Shown: positions 25,907 to 35,325 of the stretch, one piece after another | Layout of the letters: every line of letters starts with the position of its first letter | How positions within the stretch are numbered: the first letter of the stretch is position 1 | NCBI RefSeq assembly: GCF_024494645.1 | Contig: NZ_JANHDJ010000004.1 | Location: 186,001-250,000, forward strand | Origin: Halohasta litorea | Lineage (GTDB): Archaea; Halobacteriota; Halobacteria; Halobacteriales; Haloferacaceae | Direction of reading: 5' to 3' | DNA length: 64,000 nucleotides | Program-made: the position numbers and the translations under genes | Notes under the pieces: model-generated | The model's database searches: none | What the model was told of the DNA's origin: nothing | Seen by the model: the letters and a program-made list of their open reading frames with translations, nothing else

Positions 25907-27280
25907 TCAGCTATTACTGGCGGCTGGCGGCTGGTTCGACTGTGCCGACTCTGTTGTCCCAGTATCGTCGGGTTCCGCCGAGCTGTCGGTCGATCGATCG
26001 CCTGCGACGACGACAGTCCCGGCGAGCCGATCGCCGAGATGCTGGTGGCGGCTCGTCACAGCCACCAGCAGGCCGCCGACAAGATAGCCACCCAGCAGGC
26101 TCACCGGCCGCAGGAGGTTCCGAGCCAGTGCCGAACGACCCGAGATATCGTCGCCTGCGCGGTCGACGACCACCAGGCCAAAGAGCCGTTTGCCGACTGT
26201 CGTCCCGAAACGCCACTCCAGGAGGACGTGGTAGCCGACCACCATCACGGCCGGGAATCCGATCAGTACCGCCCCGACCGTGGCTGTCGGGTCGCTGGTG
26301 GCAATCGAGGCGACGACGGCGAAGACGACCCAGAGCACTGCCGTCGGAATTCCAACGACCAGCAGATCCACCACGGCCGCGCCGACGCGTCGGGCCAGCG
26401 GCCCCAGCCCGGAGTTCGGGGTGAGGTCGTTAGTGGGGGCGAGTGTTTTCCTGCCGATGGTCGGGAGATCCTCGGGCTCGAAGTCGGTGATCGTTGTTCC
26501 GGCGCGCAGCCATCGTGAGATGTGGACGCGGGGAACTGCGAGCTCCTGACCGCTGGCGAGGGAGGCCAACCCCCCGAGATGAGCCTTCCCCGTGACGAGG
26601 ACCGCTTCGTCGTAGTCCGCCTCGGTCGACCGTTCTTCGATCCGATCGAGCATAACTTCGTTTCGGTGATCGAGCGTCCAGACGATCACCACGACGAACA
26701 GCAGCCCACAGCAGAACAGCCAAACTGACCACAACCCTTCGGCCACCAGCCAGCCCGCGAGACCGAGCCCACAGATGGCCGCAGCGAGGCCCCCGTACCG
26801 GTGGCCGCGGCGTCTGATCAAAATCGGGACCAGCCCGCCGCCGACCGCGACCGCGGCCGTTGCTGCCGTCGCCACTGGTTCAAGCCACCCTACCACTCCA
26901 AACACGAGCCAGTTGAGGACGATCAGCCGCGGTCCGGCCCGACTCAGCGTCTCGTTGGGATGTTCGTCGACGGCCTGCACCGACAGCCCGTTGCTGTCGG
27001 CGACGCGTCGGGCGGCGGCCAACTCGGTCGGGAGCAGATCGCGATTAAACAGGAGAAACAGCGGCGTATAAATGGCGAGCTGTAACAGCAGCGCGCCGAA
27101 GGCGTAGGCGGGCACCCGCGCGAACAGCGAGCCGTACTGCCGGAGGCCCATCGAATCGGTGGGTGACTCGATGAAGATCGTCTCGCTATCGCCGACGAAC
27201 GCCTCCAGTTCCCGTGTTACTTTGCTGAGTCGGTCTATGTGGATCACACCAAACAGACCGAGCTTCCGTGGGGACGACAT
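25907..27280 (-). CDS. TraB-like domain fused to RDD membrane domain
   Basis: The 457-residue protein starts with a segment like the TraB/PrgY family (GLFGVIHIDRLSKVTRELEAFVGDSETIFIES). Hydrophobic helices follow (about residues 60-210), then a second TraB-like motif (VLVTGKAHLGGLASL, about 240). It ends in an RDD domain of three helices (about 300-430) with LARRVGAAVVDLLVVG and TVGKRLFGLVVVD. TraB proteins limit peptide pheromone activity or act in membrane homeostasis; RDD domains occur in transporters. The function of the fusion is unknown. ATG 27280 was chosen because the longer frame to 27397 runs into the divergent promoter region. Confidence 0.7.
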   Translation of the reverse strand: MSSPRKLGLFGVIHIDRLSKVTRELEAFVGDSETIFIESPTDSMGLRQYGSLFARVPAYAFGALLLQLAIYTPLFLLFNRDLLPTELAAARRVADSNGLSVQAVDEHPNETLSRAGPRLIVLNWLVFGVVGWLEPVATAATAAVAVGGGLVPILIRRRGHRYGGLAAAICGLGLAGWLVAEGLWSVWLFCCGLLFVVVIVWTLDHRNEVMLDRIEERSTEADYDEAVLVTGKAHLGGLASLASGQELAVPRVHISRWLRAGTTITDFEPEDLPTIGRKTLAPTNDLTPNSGLGPLARRVGAAVVDLLVVGIPTAVLWVVFAVVASIATSDPTATVGAVLIGFPAVMVVGYHVLLEWRFGTTVGKRLFGLVVVDRAGDDISGRSALARNLLRPVSLLGGYLVGGLLVAVTSRHQHLGDRLAGTVVVAGDRSTDSSAEPDDTGTTESAQSNQPPAASNS

Positions 27281-27454
27281 TTGGGTGGTGTTTCGTACTC
27301 CGATTCGATAAAAAACAGTTGTGAACGGTTCAGTCGAGTGCTGACTGTCGAGAGCGATTGATCGACCGCGTATTTCAGGTATGTTTGTGAGAGACACCTA
27401 CCGGCGAACTGAGAAAACCGCTGCAGTTAGAACCCCGAAGTACCTAGAGGTGGT

Positions 27455-28597
27455 ATGCACACCAATCGTCGCCTCCTCGGGGGTAGTGTTGCCCTACTGG
27501 CCGCGCTCGTCGCCTTCGTCGGTTCGGCAACCGCCCACGTCGAGTACGTGAGGCCACCCGGCAGCCAGCCCGCAAACGTCGTCGACTTCCTCGTCGCGGC
27601 GTTCACCACCCCGTTCATCGTCGGAACCTTGCTGGTCGGTTTCATCGCGGTCCTCGCGGGAATCGGCGGCTATCTGTACCTCCGACCGTTCCCCGCGGAT
27701 ATCGCGGCGTTCCGGGCGGCGATGGACGACTACCGTGATCTGTTGGGGTGGTTGCTCCGGCTCAGCATGGGGATGCCGCTGATCGCCGCGGGGTTTCAGG
27801 GCTACCTGTTCAGCCCCTCGGTCACGTTGCCGTACCCCACGGCACTGCGGCTGTTCGGCATCTCGGTCGGCTTCTTCCTCCTCTTTGGGCTGGCAACGCG
27901 GGTAACGGCCGTTTGGGCCCTGTTCGTCTATCTGGTCGCCCTCCCGTCGCACCCGGGGCTCCTGTTGGCCTTCGAGTACGTTCCTGGACTCTTGGCGGTC
28001 GCGCTCGTCGGCGGCGGTCGGCCCAGCGCCGACGCCGTTATCGCCCGGATGGCCGACGACGACAAGACCCTCTACTCGCAGTTCGACCCCTTCTACCGCC
28101 GGGTGGCGGTCCCCTTCGCCACGCGAATCAAGCCGTATAAAGAACTGGCCCCGGTCGTCCTCCGGGTCGGGATCGGGATCGCCTTCATCTATCTCGGGAT
28201 CACCCAGAAGCTGATGCGCCCCGGCGAGGCGCTGGCGGTCGTCGAGAAGTACGATCTCACCGCGATCGTGCCGGTCGACCCCGCGCTGTGGGTGATCGGA
28301 GCCGGACTCACTGAAGCCCTCGTTGGCGTGATGCTCATTGCGGGTGCCTTTACGCGGGGTTTCTCGCTGGTGGCGTTCGGCCTCTTTACGACCACGCTGT
28401 TCGGCCTGCCGGACGACCCCGTGGTGGCCCACATCTCGCTTTTCGGTCTCGTGTCGGCGCTGCTGATCACGGGGGCGGGTCCCTACTCGTTCGATGCGTG
28501 GCTCGCCGAGCGGATTCGGACCGCCAACGAGGTTGCCACGCGAGCGGCCGATCTCACCGAGCCGGAGCCAGCTGACGAGACGCCCACCGACGACTGA
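27455..28597 (+). CDS. DoxX-like membrane protein with duplicated domain
   Basis: The 380-residue protein begins with a signal-like hydrophobic segment ending SATAHVEYV. Two stretches of four helices follow. The second (residues about 230-350, LRVGIGIAFIYLGITQKLMRPGEALAVV) is typical of DoxX, and the first (LGWLLRLSMGMPLIAAGFQGYLFSP) resembles it. DoxX proteins associate with quinone and respiratory or redox systems. A short charged tail faces the cytoplasm. The divergent neighbour is the TraB/RDD gene; rtcB follows after 63 bp. Confidence 0.75.
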   Translation: MHTNRRLLGGSVALLAALVAFVGSATAHVEYVRPPGSQPANVVDFLVAAFTTPFIVGTLLVGFIAVLAGIGGYLYLRPFPADIAAFRAAMDDYRDLLGWLLRLSMGMPLIAAGFQGYLFSPSVTLPYPTALRLFGISVGFFLLFGLATRVTAVWALFVYLVALPSHPGLLLAFEYVPGLLAVALVGGGRPSADAVIARMADDDKTLYSQFDPFYRRVAVPFATRIKPYKELAPVVLRVGIGIAFIYLGITQKLMRPGEALAVVEKYDLTAIVPVDPALWVIGAGLTEALVGVMLIAGAFTRGFSLVAFGLFTTTLFGLPDDPVVAHISLFGLVSALLITGAGPYSFDAWLAERIRTANEVATRAADLTEPEPADETPTDD

Positions 28598-28660
28598 GCC
28601 TCGGCACCCCATCCGGCGGCTGACGCAACCCTCTTTCACCCCGGCCGCCGATTGCCCACT

Positions 28661-30124
28661 ATGACTACGACACGCGAGTTCCAGGACATCACGCTGGAAC
28701 GGGTTCGGGAACACGTCTGGGAGATCCCCAAATCCGGCGAGATGCGCGTCCCCGCACGCGTCCTCGCCAGCGAGGAACTGCTCGAACAGATCGGCGACGA
28801 CAAAACCCTCCAGCAGCTGAAAAACGCCACCCAGCTGCCGGGCATGCAGAAGTACGCCCTCTGTATGCCCGATGGCCACCAGGGGTATGGGTTCCCGGTC
28901 GGCGGCGTCGGCGCGATCGACGCCGAGGAGGGCTGTATCTCGCCCGGCGCCGTGGGCTTCGACATCAACTGCGGCGTCCGCATGATCCGGACGAACCTCA
29001 CCTACGAGGACCTCCAAGGGAACGAGGAGGAACTCGTCGAGACCCTCTTCGAGAACGTCCCCTCCGGCCTCGGCGGCGGTGGCGTCGTCGAAACCGACGT
29101 CAAAACCGTCGAGGAGATCCTCGAACGCGGCCTCGACTGGGCGATCGAAGAAGGGTACGCCACCGAGGCCGACCGGCTCCACTGCGAGGACGAGGGCCGC
29201 CGGCCCAACGCCGACGCCGACGCCGTCTCCGAGAAGGCGAAAAATCGCGGCAAGAATCAGGTCGGGAGCCTCGGCTCGGGCAACCACTTCCTGGAGGTCC
29301 AGCGCGTGACGGACATTTATAAGGAAGACGTGGCCGAGGCGTTCGGTCTCGAAGCCGACCAGATCGTCGTCCTCATTCACTGCGGAAGCAGGGGTCTAGG
29401 CCACCAAGTCTGTTCGGACTACGTCCGGAAAATCGAGCAACGGCACGGCGATCTGCTCGCGGAGTTGCCCGACAAGGACCTCGCGGCCGCGCCCGCGGGA
29501 AGCGAACTCGCCGCCGAGTACTACGGCGCGATGGGCGCGGCGATCAACTTCGCGTGGGTCAACCGCCAGCTGATCACCCACCAGACCCGCAAGGTCTTCG
29601 AGCGCGTCTTCGGCCGCGACTGGCAGGACATGGAGATGGAACTGCTGTACGACGTGGCTCACAACATCGCCAAAAAGGAGCCCCACGACGTCGACGGCGA
29701 GACCCGTGAACTGTACGTCCACCGGAAGGGCGCGACCCGAGCCTTCCCCGCGGGCCGCGAGGAGGTCCCGCGGGCCTACCGCGACGTGGGCCAGCCGGTC
29801 ATCATTCCCGGCAGCATGGGCGCGGGGAGCTACGTCCTCCGCGGCGGCGCGGAGTCGATGCAAGAAACGTTCGGTTCGACGGCCCACGGCGCGGGCCGGA
29901 CGATGAGTCGGACGCAGGCCAAACAGGACTACTGGGGCGAGACCGTCCAGGACGAACTCCAGGAACAAAACCAGATCTACGTCAAAGCCCAAAGTGGCGC
30001 GACGATCGCCGAGGAGGCTCCTGGCGTATATAAGGACGTCGACGAAGTGGTTCGGGTCTCCGAGGAGCTCGGGATCGGCGATGCGGTCGCCCGGACGTTC
30101 CCGGTCTGCAATATAAAGGGCTGA
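28661..30124 (+). CDS. rtcB: RNA-splicing ligase RtcB
   Basis: RtcB joins RNA 2',3'-cyclic phosphate and 5'-OH ends using GTP and Mn2+, and is needed for archaeal tRNA splicing. The 487-residue protein shows MPDGHQGYGFPVGGV, metal ligands Asp101 and Cys104 in FDINCGVRM, GSGNHFLEVQ, HCGSRGLGHQ, and GSMGAGSYVLRG with the GMP-binding region near the C-terminus. Numbering is close to the characterised Pyrococcus enzyme. There is no intein, although several archaeal RtcB genes have one. The archease activator gene lies 2.8 kb upstream. Confidence 0.97.
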   Translation: MTTTREFQDITLERVREHVWEIPKSGEMRVPARVLASEELLEQIGDDKTLQQLKNATQLPGMQKYALCMPDGHQGYGFPVGGVGAIDAEEGCISPGAVGFDINCGVRMIRTNLTYEDLQGNEEELVETLFENVPSGLGGGGVVETDVKTVEEILERGLDWAIEEGYATEADRLHCEDEGRRPNADADAVSEKAKNRGKNQVGSLGSGNHFLEVQRVTDIYKEDVAEAFGLEADQIVVLIHCGSRGLGHQVCSDYVRKIEQRHGDLLAELPDKDLAAAPAGSELAAEYYGAMGAAINFAWVNRQLITHQTRKVFERVFGRDWQDMEMELLYDVAHNIAKKEPHDVDGETRELYVHRKGATRAFPAGREEVPRAYRDVGQPVIIPGSMGAGSYVLRGGAESMQETFGSTAHGAGRTMSRTQAKQDYWGETVQDELQEQNQIYVKAQSGATIAEEAPGVYKDVDEVVRVSEELGIGDAVARTFPVCNIKG

Positions 30125-30140
30125 ACCGCTCGCAGGTCGG

Positions 30141-31181
30141 CTACTCTCGATCAGGCACCGGGTCGCCGCCAGTCTCGTCACGGAGGGTCAGCATCGACAC
30201 GTATCCGACGACGATCCCCGGCCAGTAGGTCGTCAGCCGGAACAGGACGGCCGCGCTCAGGGCGGTCGCCAGATCAACCGAATAGAAGAACGTCATCAGC
30301 CCCGAGAAGGCCGCCTCGTAGGTGCCCGAGCCGCCGGGGGTCGGCGACAGCGTGGCGACCGTCGACAGCGTCACCAGGAAGTAGATGGGGACGAACCGCG
30401 GCTCGATGCCCATCGACAGGAAGACAAAGTACAGCGAGGCGATCTGGGCGACGATGGCGAGATGTGAGACCGCGGCCGTCTCGGCGAGGAACCGCCGGTC
30501 GTTGCCCGCGGCCTGAAACGATTCTTCGATCCGTTCGACACTGTCTTTCAGGGAGTCGAAGACGCCCTCGAACCGTCCGACTCGGGCTTCGAACCAGTCC
30601 AGGAGACCGTGGACCGATTCAGTGAGCGTGCCGTTGTCCGACCAGAGCAGATAGGCGACCAGTCCGCCGACGGTCAGGATAACGGTTGCAATGATACCGA
30701 TGTCGACGAGGAACCCCGCAAGCGTCCCGAAGACGGCCAGATAGAGGATGCCGCCGAGGGTGAACGTAAAAAACGGGGCGGCGTTGATGATATCGGAGGA
30801 GACCACGGCGGTCAGCGATCGCTCGTATTCGGAGTCGGTCGTCTCCGAGATGATGTAGGCCATGATCGGTTCGCCGCCGAACTGTCCCAGCGGCGTGATC
30901 GAGTTCAGGAAGTGGCCTGTCATGAACATCCGCAGCGTCTGTGAGACCGTCGACCGGATCGCCAGCTGGCCGAAAAACCGGTACCAGACCCACGCCCAGA
31001 CCCCCAATGAGGAGAAGCCGACCGCCACCGCCACCGCAAACAGCGGAATATCGACCTGATTGAGCGTGGTTACGAACCGCTCGGCATCGGCGAAATACAG
31101 CAGTCCGACGAACAGCAGCCCCGTGATGGCATACCAGAGCCACTTGTTCGATTTCCAGTCGTCGCCGAGTGAGAGGTTCAT
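30141..31181 (-). CDS. Flippase-like integral membrane protein (LPG synthase TM family, UPF0104)
   Basis: The 346-residue protein has about eight membrane helices and the family blocks FFGQLAIRSTVSQTLRMFMTGHFLNSITPLGQFGGEP and LSTVATLSPTPGGSGTYEAAF. Relatives flip or modify lipids, and similar proteins accompany glycosyltransferases in cell-surface loci. ATG 31181 is used; a longer frame to 31238 starts only about 10 nt from the TATA-like CTTATATT. It is followed, going upstream on the same strand, by the sulfatase-fold gene. Confidence 0.88.
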   Translation of the reverse strand: MNLSLGDDWKSNKWLWYAITGLLFVGLLYFADAERFVTTLNQVDIPLFAVAVAVGFSSLGVWAWVWYRFFGQLAIRSTVSQTLRMFMTGHFLNSITPLGQFGGEPIMAYIISETTDSEYERSLTAVVSSDIINAAPFFTFTLGGILYLAVFGTLAGFLVDIGIIATVILTVGGLVAYLLWSDNGTLTESVHGLLDWFEARVGRFEGVFDSLKDSVERIEESFQAAGNDRRFLAETAAVSHLAIVAQIASLYFVFLSMGIEPRFVPIYFLVTLSTVATLSPTPGGSGTYEAAFSGLMTFFYSVDLATALSAAVLFRLTTYWPGIVVGYVSMLTLRDETGGDPVPDRE

Positions 31182-31288
31182 ATGTGGGAAGTCACTGACC
31201 ACTGTGCGGACCAGTCTATTTGCCGAAGCGTTCGGCACAGCAATATAAGATGCCTTTGTTCTGTGGCGGCTGTTTCCGCCACGGAGAA

Positions 31289-32662
31289 CTACCGGTAGCC
31301 GAGTGCTTCGAGCCGGTCTTCGATCTCGTCGTCGACCGCCTCGCCGTCTTGCTCGTCGGAATCGTCGCCCGTGTCGCCAACGTCGACGTCGCCGATCGCG
31401 TCGACTTCGCGTTTCAGGTCCTCGGGAACCGGGATCTCCTCGCCGGTGTCGAGATCAACGGCCTCGTAGCGTGCGTTCCCGTCTTCGTCGGTTGATTTGA
31501 CGACCTTTGTGCCGTCGCGTTTGACGTATCTGGCCTGCCGGTAGTAGTCGTCCCACTGGTCGCTTGGAATGTAGCCGGTGAAGTTCTCGGGGAACTCGTA
31601 GCCGCCCCGAATCGTCTCGCCGAAGGCGTTGGGTTCGGTCGGCTCGATCCCGGCCCAGTAGGGGACGAGATCGGACAGTCGCCGGAGTTCGAACGGGCGC
31701 TTCTCGCGCCGTCCATCGAGGTCGGGGTGATCGACCATCAGCACCGTGTTGATCACCGGCTCGGCGACGGTGAACTGGTGGCCGAAGACACCGTCCTCGC
31801 CGAGTGCTTGGCCGTGGTCCGACAGCAGCACGACGACCGTATCGTCGTCGAGATCGTTGGCTTCCAGCGCGCTCGTGATTCGGCCGACCAGATCGTCGGT
31901 GTAGTCGACCGAAGCGTCGTACATCCGCCGGAGTTCCTCGTAATCGATATCGTCCTTGGTGAACATATCCTTCTGCCGGTGGGGAATGACCGACTCGTCG
32001 GTGACGCCATGTGTATCGACGTACCGCTGGGGCGGATGATACGGCTCGTGGGGCTCCATCAGATTCACGTAGAGGAAGAAGTTCTCGTCGGGCTCTCTGT
32101 CGCCGAGGTACGCCTCGACGGCTCCGACCGTCTCCTCGGATTTACACGAGTCGTCGACGCCGAACAGCCGGAAGGCCCGGTCGAGTTGGCGGCCGAGGAT
32201 TCGCTTGGGGAGGGTGCCGAGGCTGTCGTAGAGCTTGGTCGTGAACTTCGAGATCCGGCGGCTCAGTGAGTTGTCCGCGCTGCCAAGGAAGTTTTCGACC
32301 GTATCGCAATCCTCAGTCATTCCCTTGTGTGGGGTGATCCAGACGTTCGGCGTGACCGCGCCAGTGGTGTAGCCCGCCTCGCGAAGTTGGCCGATAAACG
32401 TCTCTTCGTCGCCCGTGGCGTAGCTGCGGGCCTGTGTGGTGCCATGGTCCCACGGATACTGGCCGGTGAACATCGAGGCATGCGAGGGCAGGGTCCAGGG
32501 GGCCTGGGTGACGGCGTTCTCGAAGACGATTGAGGAGTCGACCAGCTCGTCGATATGGTCGGTGAAGTCGATGCCCTCGTTGTATGCCGAGACGCGGTCG
32601 GTCCGCAGCGAGTCCAACACGAGGAAGACGACGTTGTTCCGCCCGGAAGTGGCGTCGCTCAT
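31289..32662 (-). CDS. Sulfatase-fold enzyme with Thr at the nucleophile position
   Basis: This 457-residue alkaline phosphatase superfamily protein has metal-site motifs FLVLDSLRTDRVSAY at the N-terminus and LLSDHGQALGEDGVFGHQ further on. Where sulfatases have C/S-x-P-x-R it has TLPSHASMFTG. A Thr nucleophile is typical of phosphotransferases of this fold, such as lipoteichoic acid synthase and phosphoethanolamine transferases, so a phosphatase or phosphotransferase activity is possible. No membrane helix or signal is visible, so it is probably cytoplasmic. The tail is acidic and disordered. ATG 32662 begins MSDATSGRNN. Confidence 0.88.
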   Translation of the reverse strand: MSDATSGRNNVVFLVLDSLRTDRVSAYNEGIDFTDHIDELVDSSIVFENAVTQAPWTLPSHASMFTGQYPWDHGTTQARSYATGDEETFIGQLREAGYTTGAVTPNVWITPHKGMTEDCDTVENFLGSADNSLSRRISKFTTKLYDSLGTLPKRILGRQLDRAFRLFGVDDSCKSEETVGAVEAYLGDREPDENFFLYVNLMEPHEPYHPPQRYVDTHGVTDESVIPHRQKDMFTKDDIDYEELRRMYDASVDYTDDLVGRITSALEANDLDDDTVVVLLSDHGQALGEDGVFGHQFTVAEPVINTVLMVDHPDLDGRREKRPFELRRLSDLVPYWAGIEPTEPNAFGETIRGGYEFPENFTGYIPSDQWDDYYRQARYVKRDGTKVVKSTDEDGNARYEAVDLDTGEEIPVPEDLKREVDAIGDVDVGDTGDDSDEQDGEAVDDEIEDRLEALGYR

Positions 32663-32767
32663 ATCCCTACCAAACGGTAGCGAGTAGTTAGTCACTCTGG
32701 TTGCGACTGTTCGACAGTCACGGGCAGTTTATATTTGTGCACCTGGTGGGAACAGACAGAGCCGTCT

Positions 32768-33724
32768 ATGAGTACGAAAGTAGCGATCGTCTACTGGTGT
32801 GATGGGGCGGGCCACGCGGCCAGAAGCATTCCCGTCGCCAAGGAACTCGAAGCCCGCGGCGTCGACGTCGCCATCGGCGGCGGCGGCCAAGGCGAGCCGT
32901 TCGTCGACATGAACGGATTCGACCAGCCCGACCTTACCAAAGTCGCCGTCAAGGGCAGCACGCCCCGCGCCTTTCTCGAACACACCCTGTTCGATCTGAT
33001 CCCCTCTTCGGTGCGCCGCTTCCGTGAGCTGTATCGGTGGCTTGACGACGAGGACCCCGACGTGCTGGTGACCGACGACATCTTCGCGGCCTTTGTGGCG
33101 ATCCTCCAGGACATCGATTTCTACCGCATCGACCACCTGACGACCGACCTCTTCGACCGCCGGTGGGGCATCCCCCTCGAAATCTATAATCGGACGTCGC
33201 TGCAGTTTGCCGAAGGAATCCTCGTCACCTCCCTTTGGAAAGACGAGCCCGATCCCGAGAGAATCACCCGCGTCGGCCCGCTGGCCCAGGAGGGCGACCC
33301 GGACGACGAAGTCGAACCCTACGATGTCCTCTTAAATCCGGGCACCCACGGCGAGGATTTCGACGAGATCCGTCGACGACTCGAACGCATGGGGTACGAT
33401 GTGCGAACGGTGGGCGACGACGAGTGGGAGACGAAACCGGCGATGACGCCCTACACGGCGGCGGCGGATGTCGTCGTCTGTACCGGCTTTTCTTCTATTG
33501 CCGATACGGTCGTCGCGGGGACCCCGTGTGTTATCTATCCCTTCCTGCCGTTCCAGAAAGCCCTCGCAGCGCGGGCCGACGCACTGGATATCGAGGGCGT
33601 CTCACAGGCGACCTCCGTCGAGGCCGTACTCGATGCGGTCTCCTACTACTGTACCGCCGACGAACAGCCGGACTTCGAGAACGGCGCGCCCGAGTTCGTC
33701 GACACATTGGTACGCAATATTTGA
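32768..33724 (+). CDS. Glycosyltransferase, MurG-like (GT28-type)
   Basis: The 318-residue protein has a GT-B fold. The start VAIVYWCDGAGHAARSIPVAKELEARG has the glycine-rich acceptor loop of MurG/UGT-like enzymes. The C-terminal half has the donor-binding stretch TAAADVVVCTGFSSIADTVVAGTPCVIYPFLPFQKALA. Such enzymes move a sugar from a UDP-sugar to a lipid or prenyl acceptor. It is 63 bp from the GT4 gene and divergent from the sulfatase-fold gene, sharing its promoter region. Confidence 0.85.
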   Translation: MSTKVAIVYWCDGAGHAARSIPVAKELEARGVDVAIGGGGQGEPFVDMNGFDQPDLTKVAVKGSTPRAFLEHTLFDLIPSSVRRFRELYRWLDDEDPDVLVTDDIFAAFVAILQDIDFYRIDHLTTDLFDRRWGIPLEIYNRTSLQFAEGILVTSLWKDEPDPERITRVGPLAQEGDPDDEVEPYDVLLNPGTHGEDFDEIRRRLERMGYDVRTVGDDEWETKPAMTPYTAAADVVVCTGFSSIADTVVAGTPCVIYPFLPFQKALAARADALDIEGVSQATSVEAVLDAVSYYCTADEQPDFENGAPEFVDTLVRNI

Positions 33725-33787
33725 CACATTCGCGGACGTATCTCGGTAGATGTAAAAACGAGGTCGACAAACAGGATACCCAATCGA

Positions 33788-34864
33788 ATGAGAATCGGCT
33801 TTTTCACCGATAGCTACTTCCCGGGGATCGACGGGGTCACCTACACGATCAAGGCGTGGCGCGAGCGGCTGGAAGCCCGCGGCCACGAGGTGTACGTCGT
33901 CTACCCCGAGAGTAGCCACGAGCCGAGCGAATACGAGATTCCCGTCCCTGCGCTCCCCAACCCCTTTTATAAGCAGTACCGACTGCCGATCTACCGGCGG
34001 CTCTCGACGCTGCCCGAACTGGATGTCGTTCACTGTCACGGTCCGGCGACGACCGGCCTGATGGGTCGGCGCTACGCCAAAAAACACGGCTGCAAATCGG
34101 TGTACACCCACCACACGCCGATCGAGGACTACCTCATTCGGGCGCTCCGCTTCGAGTCGCTCTCCCAGCGCGTCGGGGATCTGTATGTCGCCTACGAGAA
34201 CCGGTTTTTGAACTCCTTCGACTGTGTGACCGCCTCCACATCGCGCATCCGGCGAAACGTCGACCCCCACCAGCTCCCGGTCGGCATCGAAATGGACTTT
34301 TTCGAGCCCCAGCCCGACACGCTGTTCGACGACGACAGGCCGATCGTCGGCTACAGCGGGCGGATGAGCACGAAAAAGAACCTCGACGAGATCGTCCGGC
34401 TGGCCGAGGCCTGTCCCGACTACCGGTTCGAGCTCGTCGGCGAGGGCCCTGCTCGGAAGCACCTCGAAGCTATCGCCCCCGACAACGTGACGTTTCGGGA
34501 CTTCATGCCCCGCGAACAGCTGCCGACCTTTTACTCCTCGCTGGACGTGTTCGTGACCGCCTCGACCTGCGATACCCTCGGCTTATCGACCCTGGAGGCC
34601 AACGCCTGTGGCACGCCAGTGGCCGCCGCCGACGTCCAGCCGTTCGACGAAACTATCGGCCGGGAGAACGGTGCGCGATTCACCTACCAAGACATCGACG
34701 ACATGAAGCGGGCGGTCAGGGAATGTCTGCTCGAACCGAAAGAGACCCGATCCGTCGTCGAAGCGTTCTCCATCGACCGCACGGTCGACGAACTCGAATC
34801 GATCTATGGCGTCGAGGACGCCGACGAGAGCCCGAGCCGCGTCCCGACCGCTGCGCCACCCTGA
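33788..34864 (+). CDS. Glycosyltransferase family 4
   Basis: The 358-residue GT-B enzyme begins MRIGFFTDSYFPGIDGVTYTI and carries HCHGPATTGLMGRRYAKKHG. The donor-site motif (LSTLEANACGTPVAAADVQPF with E-x7-E) follows at about residues 265-285. It resembles archaeal and bacterial glycolipid mannosyl- or glucosyl-transferases acting on diacylglycerol-type lipids. With the MurG-like enzyme upstream it could act in two steps. The C-terminal tail is disordered and proline-rich. Confidence 0.9.
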   Translation: MRIGFFTDSYFPGIDGVTYTIKAWRERLEARGHEVYVVYPESSHEPSEYEIPVPALPNPFYKQYRLPIYRRLSTLPELDVVHCHGPATTGLMGRRYAKKHGCKSVYTHHTPIEDYLIRALRFESLSQRVGDLYVAYENRFLNSFDCVTASTSRIRRNVDPHQLPVGIEMDFFEPQPDTLFDDDRPIVGYSGRMSTKKNLDEIVRLAEACPDYRFELVGEGPARKHLEAIAPDNVTFRDFMPREQLPTFYSSLDVFVTASTCDTLGLSTLEANACGTPVAAADVQPFDETIGRENGARFTYQDIDDMKRAVRECLLEPKETRSVVEAFSIDRTVDELESIYGVEDADESPSRVPTAAPP

Positions 34865-34895
34865 CGCCCGAAACCACGCCACCAGAAACACCCAC

Positions 34896-35279
34896 TTACC
34901 AGAAGCCGCCGCTTCCGCCCGGTCCCGACGGTCCTGATGGCCCGCTGGGACCTCGCGTCGATCGCGGCCCCTCATCGGCGATTTCGACCCGCTCGCTCGG
35001 CTTGCGCGGGTCGACCTCCTCGCCGTCTTCGAACTTGACGAAACTGAGATAGAACGTCTCCCCGCAGCCCCCGCCGTCGTTTTTAAGCGTGCCGTCCTCG
35101 CCGCAGACGAACTCGACGCCGTCGACGTCCTCCCGATCTTCGAAGGGTTCGTCGGGTGAGACGTAGCGCCACCCCTCGAAGGGGAACGGTGTTACCGCCT
35201 TATCTGCGAGATAGCCGTCGCGTTCGAGTTCGACTAGCGTCTCGCAGTGCGGGCAGTAGTAAGTGACCGGGAATGACAT
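34896..35279 (-). CDS. Zinc-ribbon protein with Gly-Ser-Pro tail
   Basis: The 127-residue protein opens with YYCPHCETLVELERDGY, a zinc-ribbon knuckle. A later Cys pair (EFVCGEDG and GGGCGETFYLSFVKFEDG) would complete it. The last 25 residues repeat PSGPSGPSGPGG and end GGFW. I do not recognise a named family. The C-terminal aromatic after a flexible Gly-rich linker suggests a docking tail, which is a guess. Confidence 0.7.
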   Translation of the reverse strand: MSFPVTYYCPHCETLVELERDGYLADKAVTPFPFEGWRYVSPDEPFEDREDVDGVEFVCGEDGTLKNDGGGCGETFYLSFVKFEDGEEVDPRKPSERVEIADEGPRSTRGPSGPSGPSGPGGSGGFW

Positions 35280-35325
35280 ACCGGGAGTAGGGCGTCGAGG
35301 GGCTTACTTTGTGTGGTCCTGTGAA

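Noticed and set aside
27494-29380. A 628-codon open frame on the minus strand
   Set aside because: It lies antisense to the DoxX-like gene and the start of rtcB. Its content (runs of Arg, Glu, Asp, Gln) is what GC-rich antisense frames give, and no domain is recognisable.
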